Source: Vitis vinifera
Lineage: Eukaryota > Streptophyta > Magnoliopsida > Vitales > Vitaceae
Length of the DNA stretch: 64,000 nucleotides
Assembly (NCBI RefSeq): GCF_030704535.1
Contig: NC_081810.1
Span: 310,501 to 374,500, forward strand
Reading direction: 5' to 3'
Positions 25,984-39,229 of the stretch are shown here, one piece after another. How positions within the stretch are numbered: the stretch's first letter is position 1; each line of letters begins with the position of its first letter. Below the pieces are notes generated by a model that had not been told where the DNA came from, ran no database searches, and worked only from the letters and a program-made list of their open reading frames with translations. The translations under genes were made by a program, and so were the position numbers.

Positions 25984-26219
25984 AAGTCTTCATTGAACAA
26001 GGTCATCTATTGATTTGATTTGAAGTAGTCTTAATTTCTTGAAAACCTAAAATGATTAACTTAATTGAATCATTAGTACCATTAACATCATTTATCATCA
26101 TCAAAACTCGATTAGGAAAAACCTTAAGCTAATAGTTATTAAAACAATCCATGTGTGACATTACATTGCTCATGTAACAAATATATTATCATTGCATTGT
26201 GGAGTCTAAGATTGGCAAC

Positions 26220-26650
26220 TTGGCAAGTCTAGAATAGGTCAACCCATTTCAACCCCACATCGATTATTTAAATTTATTCTCATCCACAACCCTAAAGAAA
26301 TTAAATGAGGTGAGAAAGGTATAAAAATTTTCCATACCCACCCCATTCTGCCCCATTTATTTATTATTTTTTTTAAATTCAAACTTTAATTATATTAAAA
26401 ATAAATATAATTAGAATAAATAAATATTATAAATATTTAATAATTTATTTTTATGAAAAATAATTTATTTTATTTTATATGTGTTATAAAATTAGAAAAT
26501 GAATAAAATAAAATAAATTTTTTATTTAATTATATATATAAACAAGGCATGATAGGGCAAAGAAAACCTCAAACTTGATCTAGGTTTTAAAAAAAAATAC
26601 TCAACCACATTCATTACCCACTTATTTTAATTTCAAACACATTCTATTAG
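26220..26650. mobile_element. possible decayed MITE related to the 57-kb element
   Basis: It has the same plan as 57079-57434: CCCACCCCATTCTGCCCCATTTATTTATT near one side, a pure AT core, then GGCATGATAGGGCAAAG and ACATTCATTACCCAC. The ends are too decayed to define terminal repeats with confidence. Confidence 0.25.
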
Positions 26651-29151
26651 GGTGAAACTAGACAAGTAGTGAGATAGAACCCTTAAAAGCATAACATGAT
26701 GTAACAAAATCATATTTCACTAATATATTTATATAATGGTATTAGTTTCTACTATTCTATCCATTATTGTACTTATCTGAGCATTCATTCAGGACTTCAT
26801 CATTTGCATTCAAGTTATGGGTTCCTTGCGAGTTTGATGAGTGATTCAAAGTCGACTCATAAACTTAGTCAATCCATCAAATGTTGTAGTGTATCTTTTA
26901 GTTGGAGATATGACTTGTCATGGTTATCAAGTTAGATTTTTCATGGTTTATGCACTAGTATATATGGTTACACATTGACTATCGAGTAGACATAACTTCA
27001 CCAAAGTATTTTGTTGCATGAACTTTCAACCTTGAGAGAATATTGAGTTAGTGTTGAGGTCTTTTGTGGTTTTGACTTATAAGTAAGATCATAAAATGAT
27101 CATATATTTCTCACTAATTATGTCATTGTTGATTATGACATGTAACAAGTATTCTCAAAATAGACACCATGATATCTCATGAAAATCAGATAACTTGTCC
27201 CTTCGGATGATCTTAAGGACTTGTAGTCATAATATATTTGACCATAGTAATTCCTTAAGTGAGATTTGACATATGTCATTTCTGGACTAGAGTATGATAG
27301 TTTGATCACAAATTAGGAGGATTTAAAACTCAAAAATTATAAATGTAATCTTGAAAGGTTCATAGTTACTATTTCATTATATTATAAACACCAATTCATA
27401 AGGATTTTGTATGTAATAGATAGTAGGTCACAAACTTGATAAATTGATTAAATTGGATTTAATCAATTTTCATCTTAATTTAATATCATAAGATATTGAA
27501 GTGTAGTTAATTTTCTTTAGTGGAATGTTGAGTCAACTTTAGACTTGGATTTTAAGGGGTAAATATTTTTCTATGGGTCTCAATGGTCCTTACTTGAGCT
27601 CATAGTCTTTGTTGACATAAACATTTGAGGAAAATTGGATTTAATCATATACGTGTATAAGAACGTTTTGGTAAAAACACAAGTCCACATAAGAATTTAT
27701 GATTATTTATTTAGATTTGTTCCGGATTGAGATAATTAATTAATTTGAGTTTATTAGGACTAATTAATTAATTAAGAACTTGTAGGCTATATTTAGTGGT
27801 TAAGCCTACAATAGGTTTATATCACTTAAGCCCACAAGGGATTCTATATGTAAACTCACTTAGAGTTTAGGATTAAAAACCTTGTTTTCTTCCATCTTCA
27901 AGAAAATGAACCCTAGCCTCTCCCTTTTCTCTCATTTTCAATGTTGCACAGCCACTTTGCACTTATGCCAAGTAATGCCATCATGTGGAAGACAAGCTTG
28001 GTTTTCGAGATCTGTGAAACAAATGTATGATTTTTAGCACCTATATTTAAGAGTTTATTAAAAATATATTTATTTTTTCTGTAGTTAGATCTAGTAGCCC
28101 TAGGATCTTAGAAAACGGACGTCCTTAATCTTATCATAATAGCGAGTACCCAAAAAAATTGCCCTATTGCCATTGCTTACAGATTTGAAGTAAATTAGCA
28201 AATCTAAGTGACATATAAGAAAATGATGGTTGAATTGGAAGTGGTTTAAAGCTCACAATGATTGATAAAAGTGATTTTCAAGAGTTACAAGTGCTATAAA
28301 TAAGGTTTAAAAGTCTTCAATATAAAATAAAATAAAAATGTGAAAGAACTATTGGTTAGATAGTAATTCCCACTTAGAAGGTTGACCAACTAGTTGACCA
28401 CCTAACTAGCTAATCATTAGTAATAAATACGTTTTGCATGTGATCATTATAAGTCAAACAAATTGAGTGGTTGAGCAAAATGGTCGTTTTGGAGGAAAGC
28501 TAACCCACGAATCGACCATTTGCAAGGTTGACCACCCATACAACTAACTTCCAAATGGTGGCCCTTTAGGGGTCCCAAACAACCTTAACTTGTATGTTAT
28601 TTGTTATTGTAATATTGAAAGCCTTGTTGATGTTTGTAAGAGTTTAAAAGGGTATCACATTTTCTTTTGATGAAACACACTAATTTAACATAAAGTGAAA
28701 ATACCTATCTTTGAGAGGATTTTTGTCAAGTGCTTTGAAAATTAATTTGCATAAGACTACCACTCTAATCACACTTAGGTCTAAAGATATATGTTAAAAA
28801 TAATCTTCCTTCAAGCTTCTTCAACTTTTCACCATTGAACTCTTCATTTTTTCTTTAAAATCATAAATGATTGTACTTTGAATTTTAACACTTGCATTCA
28901 CTTGAGGAAAAAGATTAGATAGTAATCATTTGCTTTATTATCATCAAAATTTAATTGAAAACTTAGGGAAAAGCCTTGGACTAATTATATTAGATTATCC
29001 TAACATAATTATCAAACATGTTATTTAGAGATTTAGTACATTTATAACAATTATTATGTCAAATACAACTGAACATAACCAATTACCATTTCTAACATCA
29101 ATCCATTTGATGGATATGAAACGAAAAATCATTATTATTATTATTATACAA

Positions 29152-29376
29152 CTTAGATTTAGGACCATCTATATACAGATATGGGAGATCAAAATTTGGA
29201 TGTTAAATTAATAACCCAATTCCAATTGAAAATATAGGTATTTTTTAGTACAAAGCTAAAAAGCTTAGATTTAGGACCATCTATATAAAGATATGGGAGA
29301 TCAAAATTTAGATGTTAAATTAATGACCTAATTTCAATTGAAAATATAGATGTTTCTTTAGTACAAAGCTAAAAAG
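29152..29376 (+). repeat. two tandem copies of a ~112-bp unit
   Basis: Units 29152-29263 and 29264-29376 both begin CTTAGATTTAGGACCATC and end TTAGTACAAAGCTAAAAAG, with only scattered substitutions. A more diverged partial copy appears near 30625-30700 (AAAATTTGGATGTTAAATTGA). They are non-coding. Confidence 0.8.
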
Positions 29377-29787
29377 AAAAGAATAAAAGAAGACTATAAA
29401 GTTGAATTTCTAAAAAGTAAAAAAGCAAACATTAGACTTTAAAGTATTATTCAAAGATATCATAAAAGTGTAACTTGCTTGGTATTGGGAAGTGTCCCAA
29501 ATTCCTAATTAGTAGAGATTCCTTTTTTGTAAATAATATTATATAGAATATTTCTTAAGTCAATATACACATGTAATATTAGATTTCCTTATTAAATAAG
29601 GAAGATTGTTGAAAATATATCTATAAATATTCTAGGTCATAAAAGGAAAAAGTTATGAGATGAAGATGGACTTGTAAAGGATATATGAGGTGAATAGAGA
29701 TGTAAGGAATAACGAAAGATACTCGATGAAGGAAGGGGGCTTGTGGTTAAGGTATAGATACAAAGAGTGGGAAAACATGGAAGTAGA

Positions 29788-29905
29788 GTACTATAACTTG
29801 TTTGGGTATCATAAGAGTATTGTAACTTGCTTGGGTATCATAGGAGTACAACTTGCTTGGCTTTCACAGGAGTATAACTTGTTTGGACATCATAAGAGTA
29901 CAACT
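29788..29905 (+). repeat. ~30-bp minisatellite, about five units
   Basis: Imperfect tandem units follow the pattern GAGTA-TAACTTG(C/T)TTGG-TATCATAA. The shared word AACTTGCTTGG or AACTTGTTTGG recurs every 25-30 bp. The local open frame over it has no protein-like features. Confidence 0.7.
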
Positions 29906-30070
29906 TGCTTTTGTGGGATGCTAAATTATTTTTCCCAAAAAAAGAAAAGACCTTTTAGTTTTGGAACAAAAATTCCCATCAAGAAACATGAAAAAGCATA
30001 CTTTATAAAAAGAGTATATGTCTATACTCTTTTATGAAAATGAAACCACATTGGATTATAGTCATACTAA

Positions 30071-30093
30071 ATATATATATATATATATATAAA
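30071..30093. repeat. short (TA)n microsatellite
   Basis: An AT dinucleotide run within the repeat block. A similar short run lies near 30250-30266. Confidence 0.7.
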
Positions 30094-31556
30094 ACTAGTG
30101 CAAATTGATTTTATTTATTATTTTTCTTATTCACTTGCTTTTGCATAATGCTAAATCATTTTCCAAAAAAATAAAACAAAAACTCCAAATCCCATTGTAA
30201 GCATGAAATGTGTGCTTTTTAAGAAGAGCTCCACATATTTTATTTGTACTATATATATATATATATTTCATATTAAATAAATTATTTGAAAATATATAAA
30301 ATTAAAATAAAAAGACATTTGTTTGAATAAACGAAGATGAACTTATTCTCATAGCAAATGTTATATCCTACAAAGTTACACCCTCCCATGTCCAATGTTA
30401 TGAAGTTGTCGAGGATATCCCATATTAAAAGGGATGGGCTTGTGGACATTAAAATTTTGGTGTCATCAAGTCAAATAATTCAAGGTCTTGACTTTCTCAA
30501 CGGTTATAAGCCAACAAAAACAAAAGTGAATTATATAGAATGTGGGTCCACAAAGTGATAATTGTCTAATTTGAGTCTTAAAATATAATCAAATTATATA
30601 TATATAAAATCAAGAGGTCAAATATTCTAAATCAATAAGATTAAAATTTGGATGTTAAATTGACTATCTCAATTTCACCTATAAATATAGATAAAAAGTT
30701 AAGGAAAAAAAAAGGAAAAAAAAAGGAAAAAAAAAAAGAATCTTAAAGTCAAATTAAAAGAAGCTTTAAAAAGTAAGAATCAAACTTTAAAGGATTCCTC
30801 AAAATTATCAAACAAAGGCATATAAGTATCATGTGTCGACCTTTAGGATTGAAAATGAACACAAATTTATAGAATCATCTTTTATTTCCTTGAACATTTA
30901 AAAAATTTGTCAAAAGTTTATTTGACAATAAGTCTTTTATATCCTCAAGTAAACTCCATTATGAAAACACAAGTAAATCCATGATAAGTAATAAAATCAA
31001 ATGAGACATGTACTCTTGTATAAAAACTAAAACACAATGGATTATAACCATAATAATTTCACACAACTAATGCAAATTGATTTTGTTCAAGACATGTACT
31101 CATGATAAGTCCTTTTCTAATGCACTTGATTGTGCTAGATACTAAATTCCTTTCCCAAAGAAAGAAACAACCCTTTCATTATCGAATCGGGGATCCCATT
31201 ATAAAGCAAGAAAAGTGTGTTTTTCTTTATATTATATATTGATTTATATTTTGTATTATTTTGAATGAATTTATGGACTTCTCTTTTTAACTTCATGTAT
31301 AAGTTTGAAAGAGGTCAAACATTAGTTATTGCAAGCCATGTGTTGCCTTTAAAAGTAAAAGATATGGTCTAGGTCAATTCACCACTAAAGTAGGCTTTCA
31401 TTTGCGTCCACTTGAAGTGATTGTCACCAAAAGATGGACTTTTATTTGCAACCATGCAACTAAGTGCCACCAAAAGTACCATTAGTGGGAACAAACATTG
31501 ATGTGGTTACAACCAAAAGTTCAACTTTTGCTCTAATTCATGACCTTAGACTATAA

Positions 31557-31884
31557 CTATATTTGGTGTTTGGGAAAGTACTAAGGAAAGAAAAAAAAAT
31601 GTTAAAGGAAAATTATTTTATCATATATTGTTTTATTATAAAAAAAATATGAAAGAAAATCAAATATAATTAAAATTAATAAGAAACTAATATATTTTTA
31701 AATTATTTAATCTTTATATAAAAGAATTAAATAAGTGAAATGATTTTGAAATAAGGTATAAAAATAATTTATTGATTTTAAATCTATATTTTAATTTTGT
31801 CGTCACTTTTTTTTTCTTCAATATTTACTCTTTAATTTCTTTTCCTTGCATTTTCCCTCAAACTTTGTAGGAATCAGATATAGC
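31557..31884. mobile_element. MITE, family A, copy 2
   Basis: It has the same interior as the 3.1-kb copy (AAAGTACTAAGGAAAG, TATTTTTAAATTATTTAATC, CTTGCATTTTCCCTCAAAC). The ends CTATATTTGG and CAGATATAG are decayed, so it is older than the 33.3-kb copy. Confidence 0.6.
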
Positions 31885-32339
31885 TTAAAAAGTTAGTACT
31901 TTTACTAGTAGACTAAGCAATTGTTTCCATTGAAAATCAAGTTCTTACTTGCAATCAATTAATCAGTCACTATTGATAGCATAACCATTGGTTGCGACGG
32001 TGTGTTAATTGTCGCCAGAAGTTAATATTTGCTTGAGGTCATTCTACCTAGCCAACTCTCAAAGCAAAATATTTGGCCTCATTCTAGCTATTAGGTGCAA
32101 CCGAAGTCAAGCTTTTCCTAAAGCTCACTAAAAAGAAGTTTTTAAAAGTGAAGACCAAACTTCAAAGTGTAGTTCTTCAAAAATATCAAATCATCATGTA
32201 CAATTACCATTTATGTACTTCAAGATTGAAAATAAATGCAAATTGATAGAATTTTCATTTCTTAGCATACCCAACAAAGTTATCGCAAGTTCACTTTTCA
32301 ATCCACTATTATAAGTGTTAGGATATTAGTCATATTAAC

Positions 32340-33240
32340 TTAGGGTCGTCACCCCAGAGAGGATGAATCGGGTGACAATATCTTTTTACAAATTTAAACT
32401 ATATGAATGTAAAAGACAATTATATACAAATATATAATAAGTATAATGAAAAAATAATTACATATAAAATAAAGAAAGTTGAGAAGAAAGAATGTAAATA
32501 CAAGATTTTATAGTGGTTCAACACAACCAACCTACATTCACATTTAACTATCTTCAATCCAAACTTAAAACCACCATACTAAGAATTTCAACCCAAACCT
32601 CCAAGCTTCACAATTAGATTATAGTTCCAATCAACTCTTTTAAACTTATAGTTCCAAACACTCTTTACAATCTTCAAGAGATACTTCACTCTTAAATAAT
32701 CCCTTAAGTGATACCCCACACTTGAAAATTCTTATTTGATACCTTACATTTAGATTTTTCCTTCTCAAAGGTTTACAATAAATAATAGGAAATATTCTCA
32801 CAAAATCCTAGTACAAAATTTAGGTTCAAATAATATAAGATAAACTAGGATTGAATGATGCACAAATGATATGCAAGTTTTGAAATAAGGTGCACTCAAA
32901 AAGCACTTCTCCAAAGTTCAAATATATTTTAGAAAAATTTTGGAATGTTAAACTTATAAAACAATGAAGTTTGAAGCTTTTTTTTTAATTTTTTATAAGA
33001 GTTGGAAACTCAAAAACTAACCATTAGGCATAATTTGAATTGTTTGATTGACCAATCAATTCAACTAGCTACTAGCCATTAGGTAGCAGAATGTATAGAA
33101 AGCAATTGTTAGGTCATAGGAGCTCGATTGGTCCTTGACCGATTGAATGAACAATCTCAACCAATTGAGTGAACAGTAATCATTTGAGTCGGATGAATAG
33201 TAACCAATTGAGTTGCCTTGGTTAAACTCTAGTTAAAGTT
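32340..33240 (+). repeat. unclassified dispersed repeat, copy 2
   Basis: A diverged relative of 24785-25700, with GAGGATGAATCGGGTGACAA, TAGTGGTTCAACACAACC, CAACCCAAACCTCCAAGC and repeated ACCAATTGAGT / CGATTGGTCCTTGACC words near its right side. It is non-coding. Confidence 0.4.
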
Positions 33241-33296
33241 ACAAAAAATGTGAGAAATGAAAACTTGTAAAAAAAATGATGCATGAATGACCTTTA

Positions 33297-33650
33297 GGTT
33301 ATGTTTGGTTCTCGGAAAATACTAAGGAAAGAAAAAAAATGTAAAGGAAAATGATTTTTTCATATTTGGTTGTTCTATGGAAAATATAAAAGAAAATCAA
33401 ATATAATTAAAACTAATTAAAAACTTATGTATTTTAAAACTATTTAATCTTTATATTAATGAGTTAAAATAAATAAAATGAGTTTGAAGTAAAAAATAAA
33501 AATAACGTATCAACTTTTAATCAATTTTTTATTTTCCTTCACTTTTTCTTTCCTTCTATTTTTCCTTTGTATTTTCTTTCCTTCTATTTTTCCTTTGTAT
33601 TTTCTTTCCCTTGCATTTTCCCTCAAATTTTCTGAGAACCAAACATAACC
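33297..33650. mobile_element. MITE, family A, copy 3 (best preserved)
   Basis: 354 bp with terminal inverted repeats: the left end GGTTATGTTTGGTTCTCGG and the right end, read in reverse, GGTTATGTTTGGTTCTCAG, differing at one position over more than 20 bp. TTA flanks both ends (33294-33296 and 33651-33653). Inverted ends starting GG with a TTA duplication fit PIF/Harbinger MITEs. A TTTCCTTCTATTTTTCC segment is tandemly duplicated inside. Confidence 0.8.
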
Positions 33651-35826
33651 TTAATGAATTGGATTGTTGCAATATGAAAACTTAAGATTGAAAAACCTTT
33701 TTTAATAATGAAATACATGTCAAAACATAAGTTTTTATCCTTGAAACAATCAATCTCAATTTTTTTTTTTTTATAAAAATCATTTAAAGATGTATAAATG
33801 AATTCATTAGTTTTTGCAACTTTTGCATAAAATCCTTAAGAAAATCCAACTAGATGAACTCCTTGTCATTTTGAAAACCTTTTTAACTATAAATTGAATT
33901 AAACAAAGATGGTTTTCGTTTATAAGGATTCTTCATCCAATTTATAAAAGAAACCAATTTAAGTACTTGGATGATTTTAAGTACTTGAAATATATAAATA
34001 TATATAATGCAATCTAAACCTAGTACACTAACAACCTTATAGGATAAAGGTTTTTACTGGTCTTCTATTTGAAGTTCTCTTCTTCTTCTTTTTTATTTTC
34101 CTTTAACTTGATTTATTTTTATAATTATTACTTCAAAAATCATTTTACCTAAAACATTTGAAATAAATTATTACATTCAAACCTCATTTTTTTTATTATC
34201 AAAATTTAAATTAACCAAACCTTAGTTTAAAAATAAGAACATACGACAACTACCTTGTCCTTGATTAGAACTAAATTAGCGATCATATCATATGAGATGT
34301 GTACTTTTTTGTAAAAACAAAACTATGATGGATTATAACTGCCCTATTTCAAATACAAATTGATTTTATTCGCTATTTTTCTTATTCACTTACTTTTACG
34401 GGATGCTAAATTCTTTTTCCAAAAGAAGAAACAATCTTTTTGTTATGGAAAAAAATTATATCTGGTAGTGGGTTGTAAAAGTAAAAGATTCGGTTTAAGC
34501 CATTTTATATTGTCTTGTCCTTACCAAAATAACCTTTCACTTGTGGCCATGTGAAGTGGGCATCAGTAAAAGACAAACTTTTACCTGCAAAGAATGTGAC
34601 CACATGCCGCTAAAAGTACCACATTTGTTTGTTCTTTGCTCACAACATGGCCTCCAATATAATTCGGCATTTCTCTACCGTGGGCGGCCTCAAAACTTAG
34701 CCTTAAGTTTACAACCTTATATGGCTGGTACTTTAATGCCCAAAATCACTACGGAAATTACCAATGGATGTACCCTACCTAATATGGAATATCGCAATTA
34801 TCCCCTCATACAAACAAGACAAACATCCCTTAAGGGACAAAACAAACAAAAGTCTACACTAAGACCGAGGATTAGTTCGATACTATTTATAACCACCCGT
34901 TCTCTTTTATGTAAATATTATTCGCTTTGAACCTAATAGACCTTCATAACTTAGAAACACGTCTACATGATTAAAATAAACTTATAAATATATGTGCCAA
35001 GAACTTATTCCCTATTTAATGTAATATATCACACATGAAAGTGTAGCTATGAGTTAGGCCTTTGTACTTATTTTATTTTTTCAAACTCTCTATAAAAACT
35101 TAAAAAGGGAAATTAAGGGTTTGTCCAACATCTTTGAAAAAGTTTGCAAAACATGCCCCCCTTTTTTTTTTTTTAAACTCAAAATTATTTAAGCAATAAA
35201 GAATAGAAAATTGTTTTCTATTTTTAAAATTTAGAATAAAAAATTATTTTTAAAAATAGTTTCCAAACACGCCGTAAAATTTACACTCAAAACAAGTCGG
35301 AAGGAGTAACATTAGCAATATTTAAGTCAATATAGCTCACCTATGATCCCAGAAAAAGTAACCCTAGTCACAGGTTTTGATCTCCTTGAAAGTATGTGGG
35401 GAAAAGAGTTCTCATTTCACAAGCTACAAAAAGCAAGAAGAATAGTTTTATGAGATGTTATCATCATGATAAGGAAATTTTGAAAGGATCAACATGGAAG
35501 GCCAAAGGAAAAATCCAGCAACTCAGAAAATAAATACTGAAAGAGGATAGTGATAGTGAAGGTGACTGCTCAAACAAAAAGGAAGGGAGAATAGTTGGAC
35601 CAATAAAGAAATGAAACCACATGGGCCCTAGATGCTTCTTGAAAGGATTCACATTACTGCAATAACGAGGACAAAAATAAGAGGAATGAATTAGGAAGGT
35701 GAAAGCTCACCTTTCATCTCAAAAATATAGGGATTGAAGAGAATGGCACTGGTCGCCCGGCATCACTCGAACTCATCCCCTCACCAAGCTTCAAGAGAAT
35801 GTCCCTCCCAAACCATTTGTGGCAGA

Positions 35827-35989
35827 GGATGCATTTGCAGTGGTCCTCTACAGGAGAGAAAGAGACTTGCACATTGACAGCCATCAGTGTGAGTTGCTTT
35901 TACTTTGGTTTGTTTGGATGCATTAGCAGTGGTCCTACAGAGGAGAAAGAGACTTATATTGGAAGTCATCAGTATGTATTGCTTTTACG
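35827..35989 (+). repeat. tandem duplication, units of about 75-90 bp
   Basis: Unit 1 begins GGATGCATTTGCAGTGGTCC at 35827 and unit 2 GGATGCATTAGCAGTGGTCC at 35917. Both continue with AGGAGAGAAAGAGACTT-like sequence and an AGCCATCAGT/AAGTCATCAGT tail ending in TTGCTTTTAC. The copies differ by several small gaps. Confidence 0.75.
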
Positions 35990-38059
35990 TCAATCAGTTC
36001 TTGTCTCCAATAAACATCCAAATTGCACGTTTAAAACATGGTTCCCTGAAAATAACACGGCTAGCATGCCATCATCAACATGCAACTTCCATATTTATCA
36101 CATTCTCAGATATTATGCATAGCTTAATGAACTTGCTATGTGGCTGTGAGCAGTCGCTTGATTTTTTGAAGGGCAGCGCACTCCTTCATTTTGGTTCACA
36201 TATAGTATTCTGTCTTTGATAACAGAATAAGGTTCCTGCTTTAAAGAGTGGGGCAATTGGGAATGCAAACTGATTGAATAGAGAAAAGCCACATCGGATC
36301 AAATCTTGAAACTATACCAAACTTTAAGGAATAATTCAAACCAGATGGAGTTGCTGAGAATGGAAGGCAAAGTAGAATAAGACTCCGAGATATATTCATT
36401 CAAAAAGTAACCGTACATTTTATATTCTAAGAATATATCAGATTGTGAAACCTGTCCCACCTCCATCTCAAGAAGACAGGAAGGGAAATGAGGTGTCGCA
36501 TGCACCTAGGAGATAATCTGTACTCAGCAAATGGCATTTAGAAGTAAAACCCTATTAAAAGAATATGTGAAGGGAAATTACTTCTTTTGCATTGAGTTCA
36601 GTCAGCAGCAAAAGTATATTCAGATGCACAGAGGCAACTCCTAAAACAGGATTAAACATATTTATGTACTTACCTTATACCAAGCACCAACCTATAGATT
36701 CATTTTCATGTCATTTTTAGAACTTTCTGTGATCTCACTCTTGGATACACTGACTTCCAGATTGCAAAGACTGCAAAAAATCTGCACGAAGATGATGATA
36801 AGGTATGCAGGGTTTCTAAGGATAATGAAGTAGAGAAGTGCATGGCAAGTGTGTGTTGCATGTATGACTGCAGATACCTCTCAATTTCAAAGTAGTAGTA
36901 AGACAAGGTATGCTCTATGGTAAAGATAGCTAGGCAATTTAAAAAACACTCACCCTATTGTACATGAAGCTGTTAGGATGAATGAACAAGAGGCAATACA
37001 GCTAATAAATGAATGCATTTGAAAAGGATTTTACCCGATAACAAGTCCTCTTTCTTTGAAAAAGAATAACTTTTCTTTATTCTATTGTGCACTTTGATGT
37101 TGGATTTCACCTGATAAACCAATAATGATAAATAATCATTGCTTCAGACTATCAACAGATATTGATAATATCAGAGGCCCTAAGAATATCAATTTTGTGT
37201 CAGTAGATATTTTGATGTGTCAACAGATTCATTAAGTAACAAAGATATAAACTGAGTAATTGAAATTTCTGTGGGTTTACGTTGCATAACTTCAGTGCAA
37301 AGAATATGTTGAGAAGTAGTGCATATATACTGTAGGCCTTGGTTCTCAGCCAAACTAGCAGGAGCACAAAGGTGTTACACTGTTCTAACTGATCTGTTCA
37401 TTCACTTTCTGCATTGATTTTCGATTGACATCTAAACGTATAAATACAAAAGCAGAAACATAAGTGAAGCATTACATGAGCAGAAAGTGAAAAGAAATAT
37501 ATGGGCACCTTGAACTAAATTGATATTTTAGAACAAACAGAATCCTGAAAAAAAAGAAGAAAAAAAACAAGAAAACAGAGTCACAAACAAGCATGATGCA
37601 ATCATAAAATCAGTTCAACGATAAGTCAAGTGCAATGAGTAGTTTTAGAGATCTATAAACATTTTAGAAACTTAATCCATTGTTGGCAATACCTAAAAAT
37701 AAGTTTAAGGATATCTTGGAATGCTGTTATCACGTCAGTACTTGGAAAATTAGTTTTGTAGGATGTCTTTGCATTGAAGAGGAAATATACAAACAAGTAA
37801 CGTGTGGTACTACAGACCCATGCAAACTTAACAATAGGACACTTTGAAATAAAGGTGGTATCTTATGATATGTCTTTTCTCGCATTAGTTGATCACTGCC
37901 CACTACTTTTGGACTGTTAACTCAAGCCTCAAAATTCTTCTTATTTCCTCCAAGGTTGTAAAAACACTGAACTTGTATACATTGTTGTTCCATTCCCTAC
38001 CAACAACTGAAGCCTTTGAGGCAAGTGATTTTTTGACATGATAAGATAGCTCCTTTCAC

Positions 38060-38380
38060 AGTTATGTTTGATTCCTAGAAAGTACCAAGGAAAGAAAAAA
38101 ATAACGTAAAGGAAAATGATTTTCTCGTGTTTGACTTTACTGTGGAACATATGAATAAAAGTTAAAGATAATTTAAATTATTAAGAAACTTATATTTTTT
38201 AAATTATTCAATCTTTCTATAGAAGAGCTAAATAAGTTAAAAAGAATTTGAATTAGTATATAAAAATAATTGATTGATTTTAAACCTTTTTTTTTTATAT
38301 AATTTTCCTTCACTTTATCTTTCATTCTATTTTCTTTCCCTCACATCTTCTTTCAAACTTTTTAGGAACCAAACATAGTC
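38060..38380. mobile_element. MITE, family A, copy 4
   Basis: The left end GTTATGTTTGATTCCTAG and the right end TTTTTAGGAACCAAACATAG are inverted repeats. The interior matches the other copies. It lies about 580 bp upstream of the TATA box of the MYB-CC gene, so it could influence that promoter. Confidence 0.7.
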
Positions 38381-38966
38381 TAAAGGTCTTGAGTTCAACC
38401 CATCTCCTTGTTCCCTACTGTTTGTATATGTTAATTTTCTAAACAAAAGCATTTGGGGCAAGTGATAGTTTAACGCAGACAGCAAAAATTTTGTGTTCTG
38501 ATGATCTAGGCTAATTTTCCTCACCAGAGTGGTTGGTAAGTCTGGAATTCTAAAGCATCATAAATGAAAATCCAAAAACCCAATCTCTAGATGGGCCTAT
38601 AGAAATTACAATTTAAACAATCTCGGGAATGGAAAGGTTTCCACACATGACAGACCACGTATCCCCCCCCTGCATGTCCAAAAATTCCATCCTGTTCAGA
38701 GTATTAGGTCCCTGCTTTCACTAAAGGGAATAAGGGATATGAGGCTCAGGTTGAACCATTCCAAAGGATGTGAAGCATGCCAAAAGTAAGTGCAGAAAAT
38801 ACTGGTGGGGAAGTTATTTATTAACATGGAAACAGGGACCACATTCCACAGGTAACCCAAAGTAGGAATGTAAAATGCTTTTTCTTTAGAAGATTGGACT
38901 TCATGGGGCCTTCTTTTGGCCTATACCGAAAGTAACTCTAGGTTGCAGTCCCTACATTTTTTTTTC

Positions 38967-38974
38967 TATATAAG
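38967..38974 (+). promoter_or_regulatory. candidate TATA box of the MYB-CC gene
   Basis: TATATAAG follows a T-run and lies about 265 bp before the start codon. A possible leader exon ends in AACAAG|GTAAGG at 39111/39112, which would make a leader intron. Confidence 0.45.
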
Positions 38975-39229
38975 TGAGGGGCTGTGATGAAGAGAAAGTG
39001 AAGCATTTGAAAGTTAACCAGGTGAGGAGCAGTGGATCTTGGTCCATTCGACCTAGCACAACAAGACCCCAGAATTCGTGAAGTAGTGTACTGGGGTCCA
39101 GAAGAAAACAAGGTAAGGCATAGATTGGCCAAGCTATGAGAATTGATCTTTCATGGTTATGATTGTAGTAATAAACATGAACTCATTTCCAACATGTGAT
39201 AATCTCATAAAAAATTTCTCCACTTCTTA

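Larger units (their letters stand above)
23837..29150. other. gene-poor AT-rich intergenic block
   Basis: The first 200 bp hold the glucosidase II beta leader and promoter. The rest shows no gene: open frames are short and lack protein-like composition. It is made of decayed repeats. These include a block at 24.8-25.7 kb related to 32.3-33.2 kb, a tandem duplication at 25819-25983, a possible MITE at 26.2-26.65 kb, and an unclassified stretch (about 26.7-28.1 kb) that may be remains of a larger element. Confidence 0.5.
29880..34460 (+). repeat. locally dispersed repeat, four copies of one block
   Basis: A block containing GGATTATA, CAAATTGATTTTATT, CACTTGCTTTTGC, ATGCTAAATCATTTTCC and an A-rich tail is found near 29905-30010 (partial), 30020-30235, 31015-31215 and 34300-34460. 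Copies at 31345-31500 and 34483-34625 also share CACCAAAAG/ACTTTTACCTGCAA-type sequence downstream. All copies are in the same orientation and within 5 kb, which suggests local segmental duplication followed by other insertions. Confidence 0.5.
34700..38960. other. intergenic region left of the MYB-CC gene
   Basis: No convincing gene. A 129-residue open frame at 34541-34930 has no domain or codon signature. A tandem duplication lies at 35827-35989 and a MITE at 38060-38380. The rest is AT-rich. Exons of an unrecognised non-coding RNA here cannot be excluded from sequence alone. Confidence 0.5.

Noticed and set aside
26690-28150. Possible large retroelement remains in the gene-poor block
   Set aside because: The sequence style recalls terminal regions of plant elements, but there are no paired ends, primer site or coding domain, so I do not call it.
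34541-34930. 129-codon open frame on the + strand
   Set aside because: It falls in repeat-derived sequence, with no recognisable domain or splice context.
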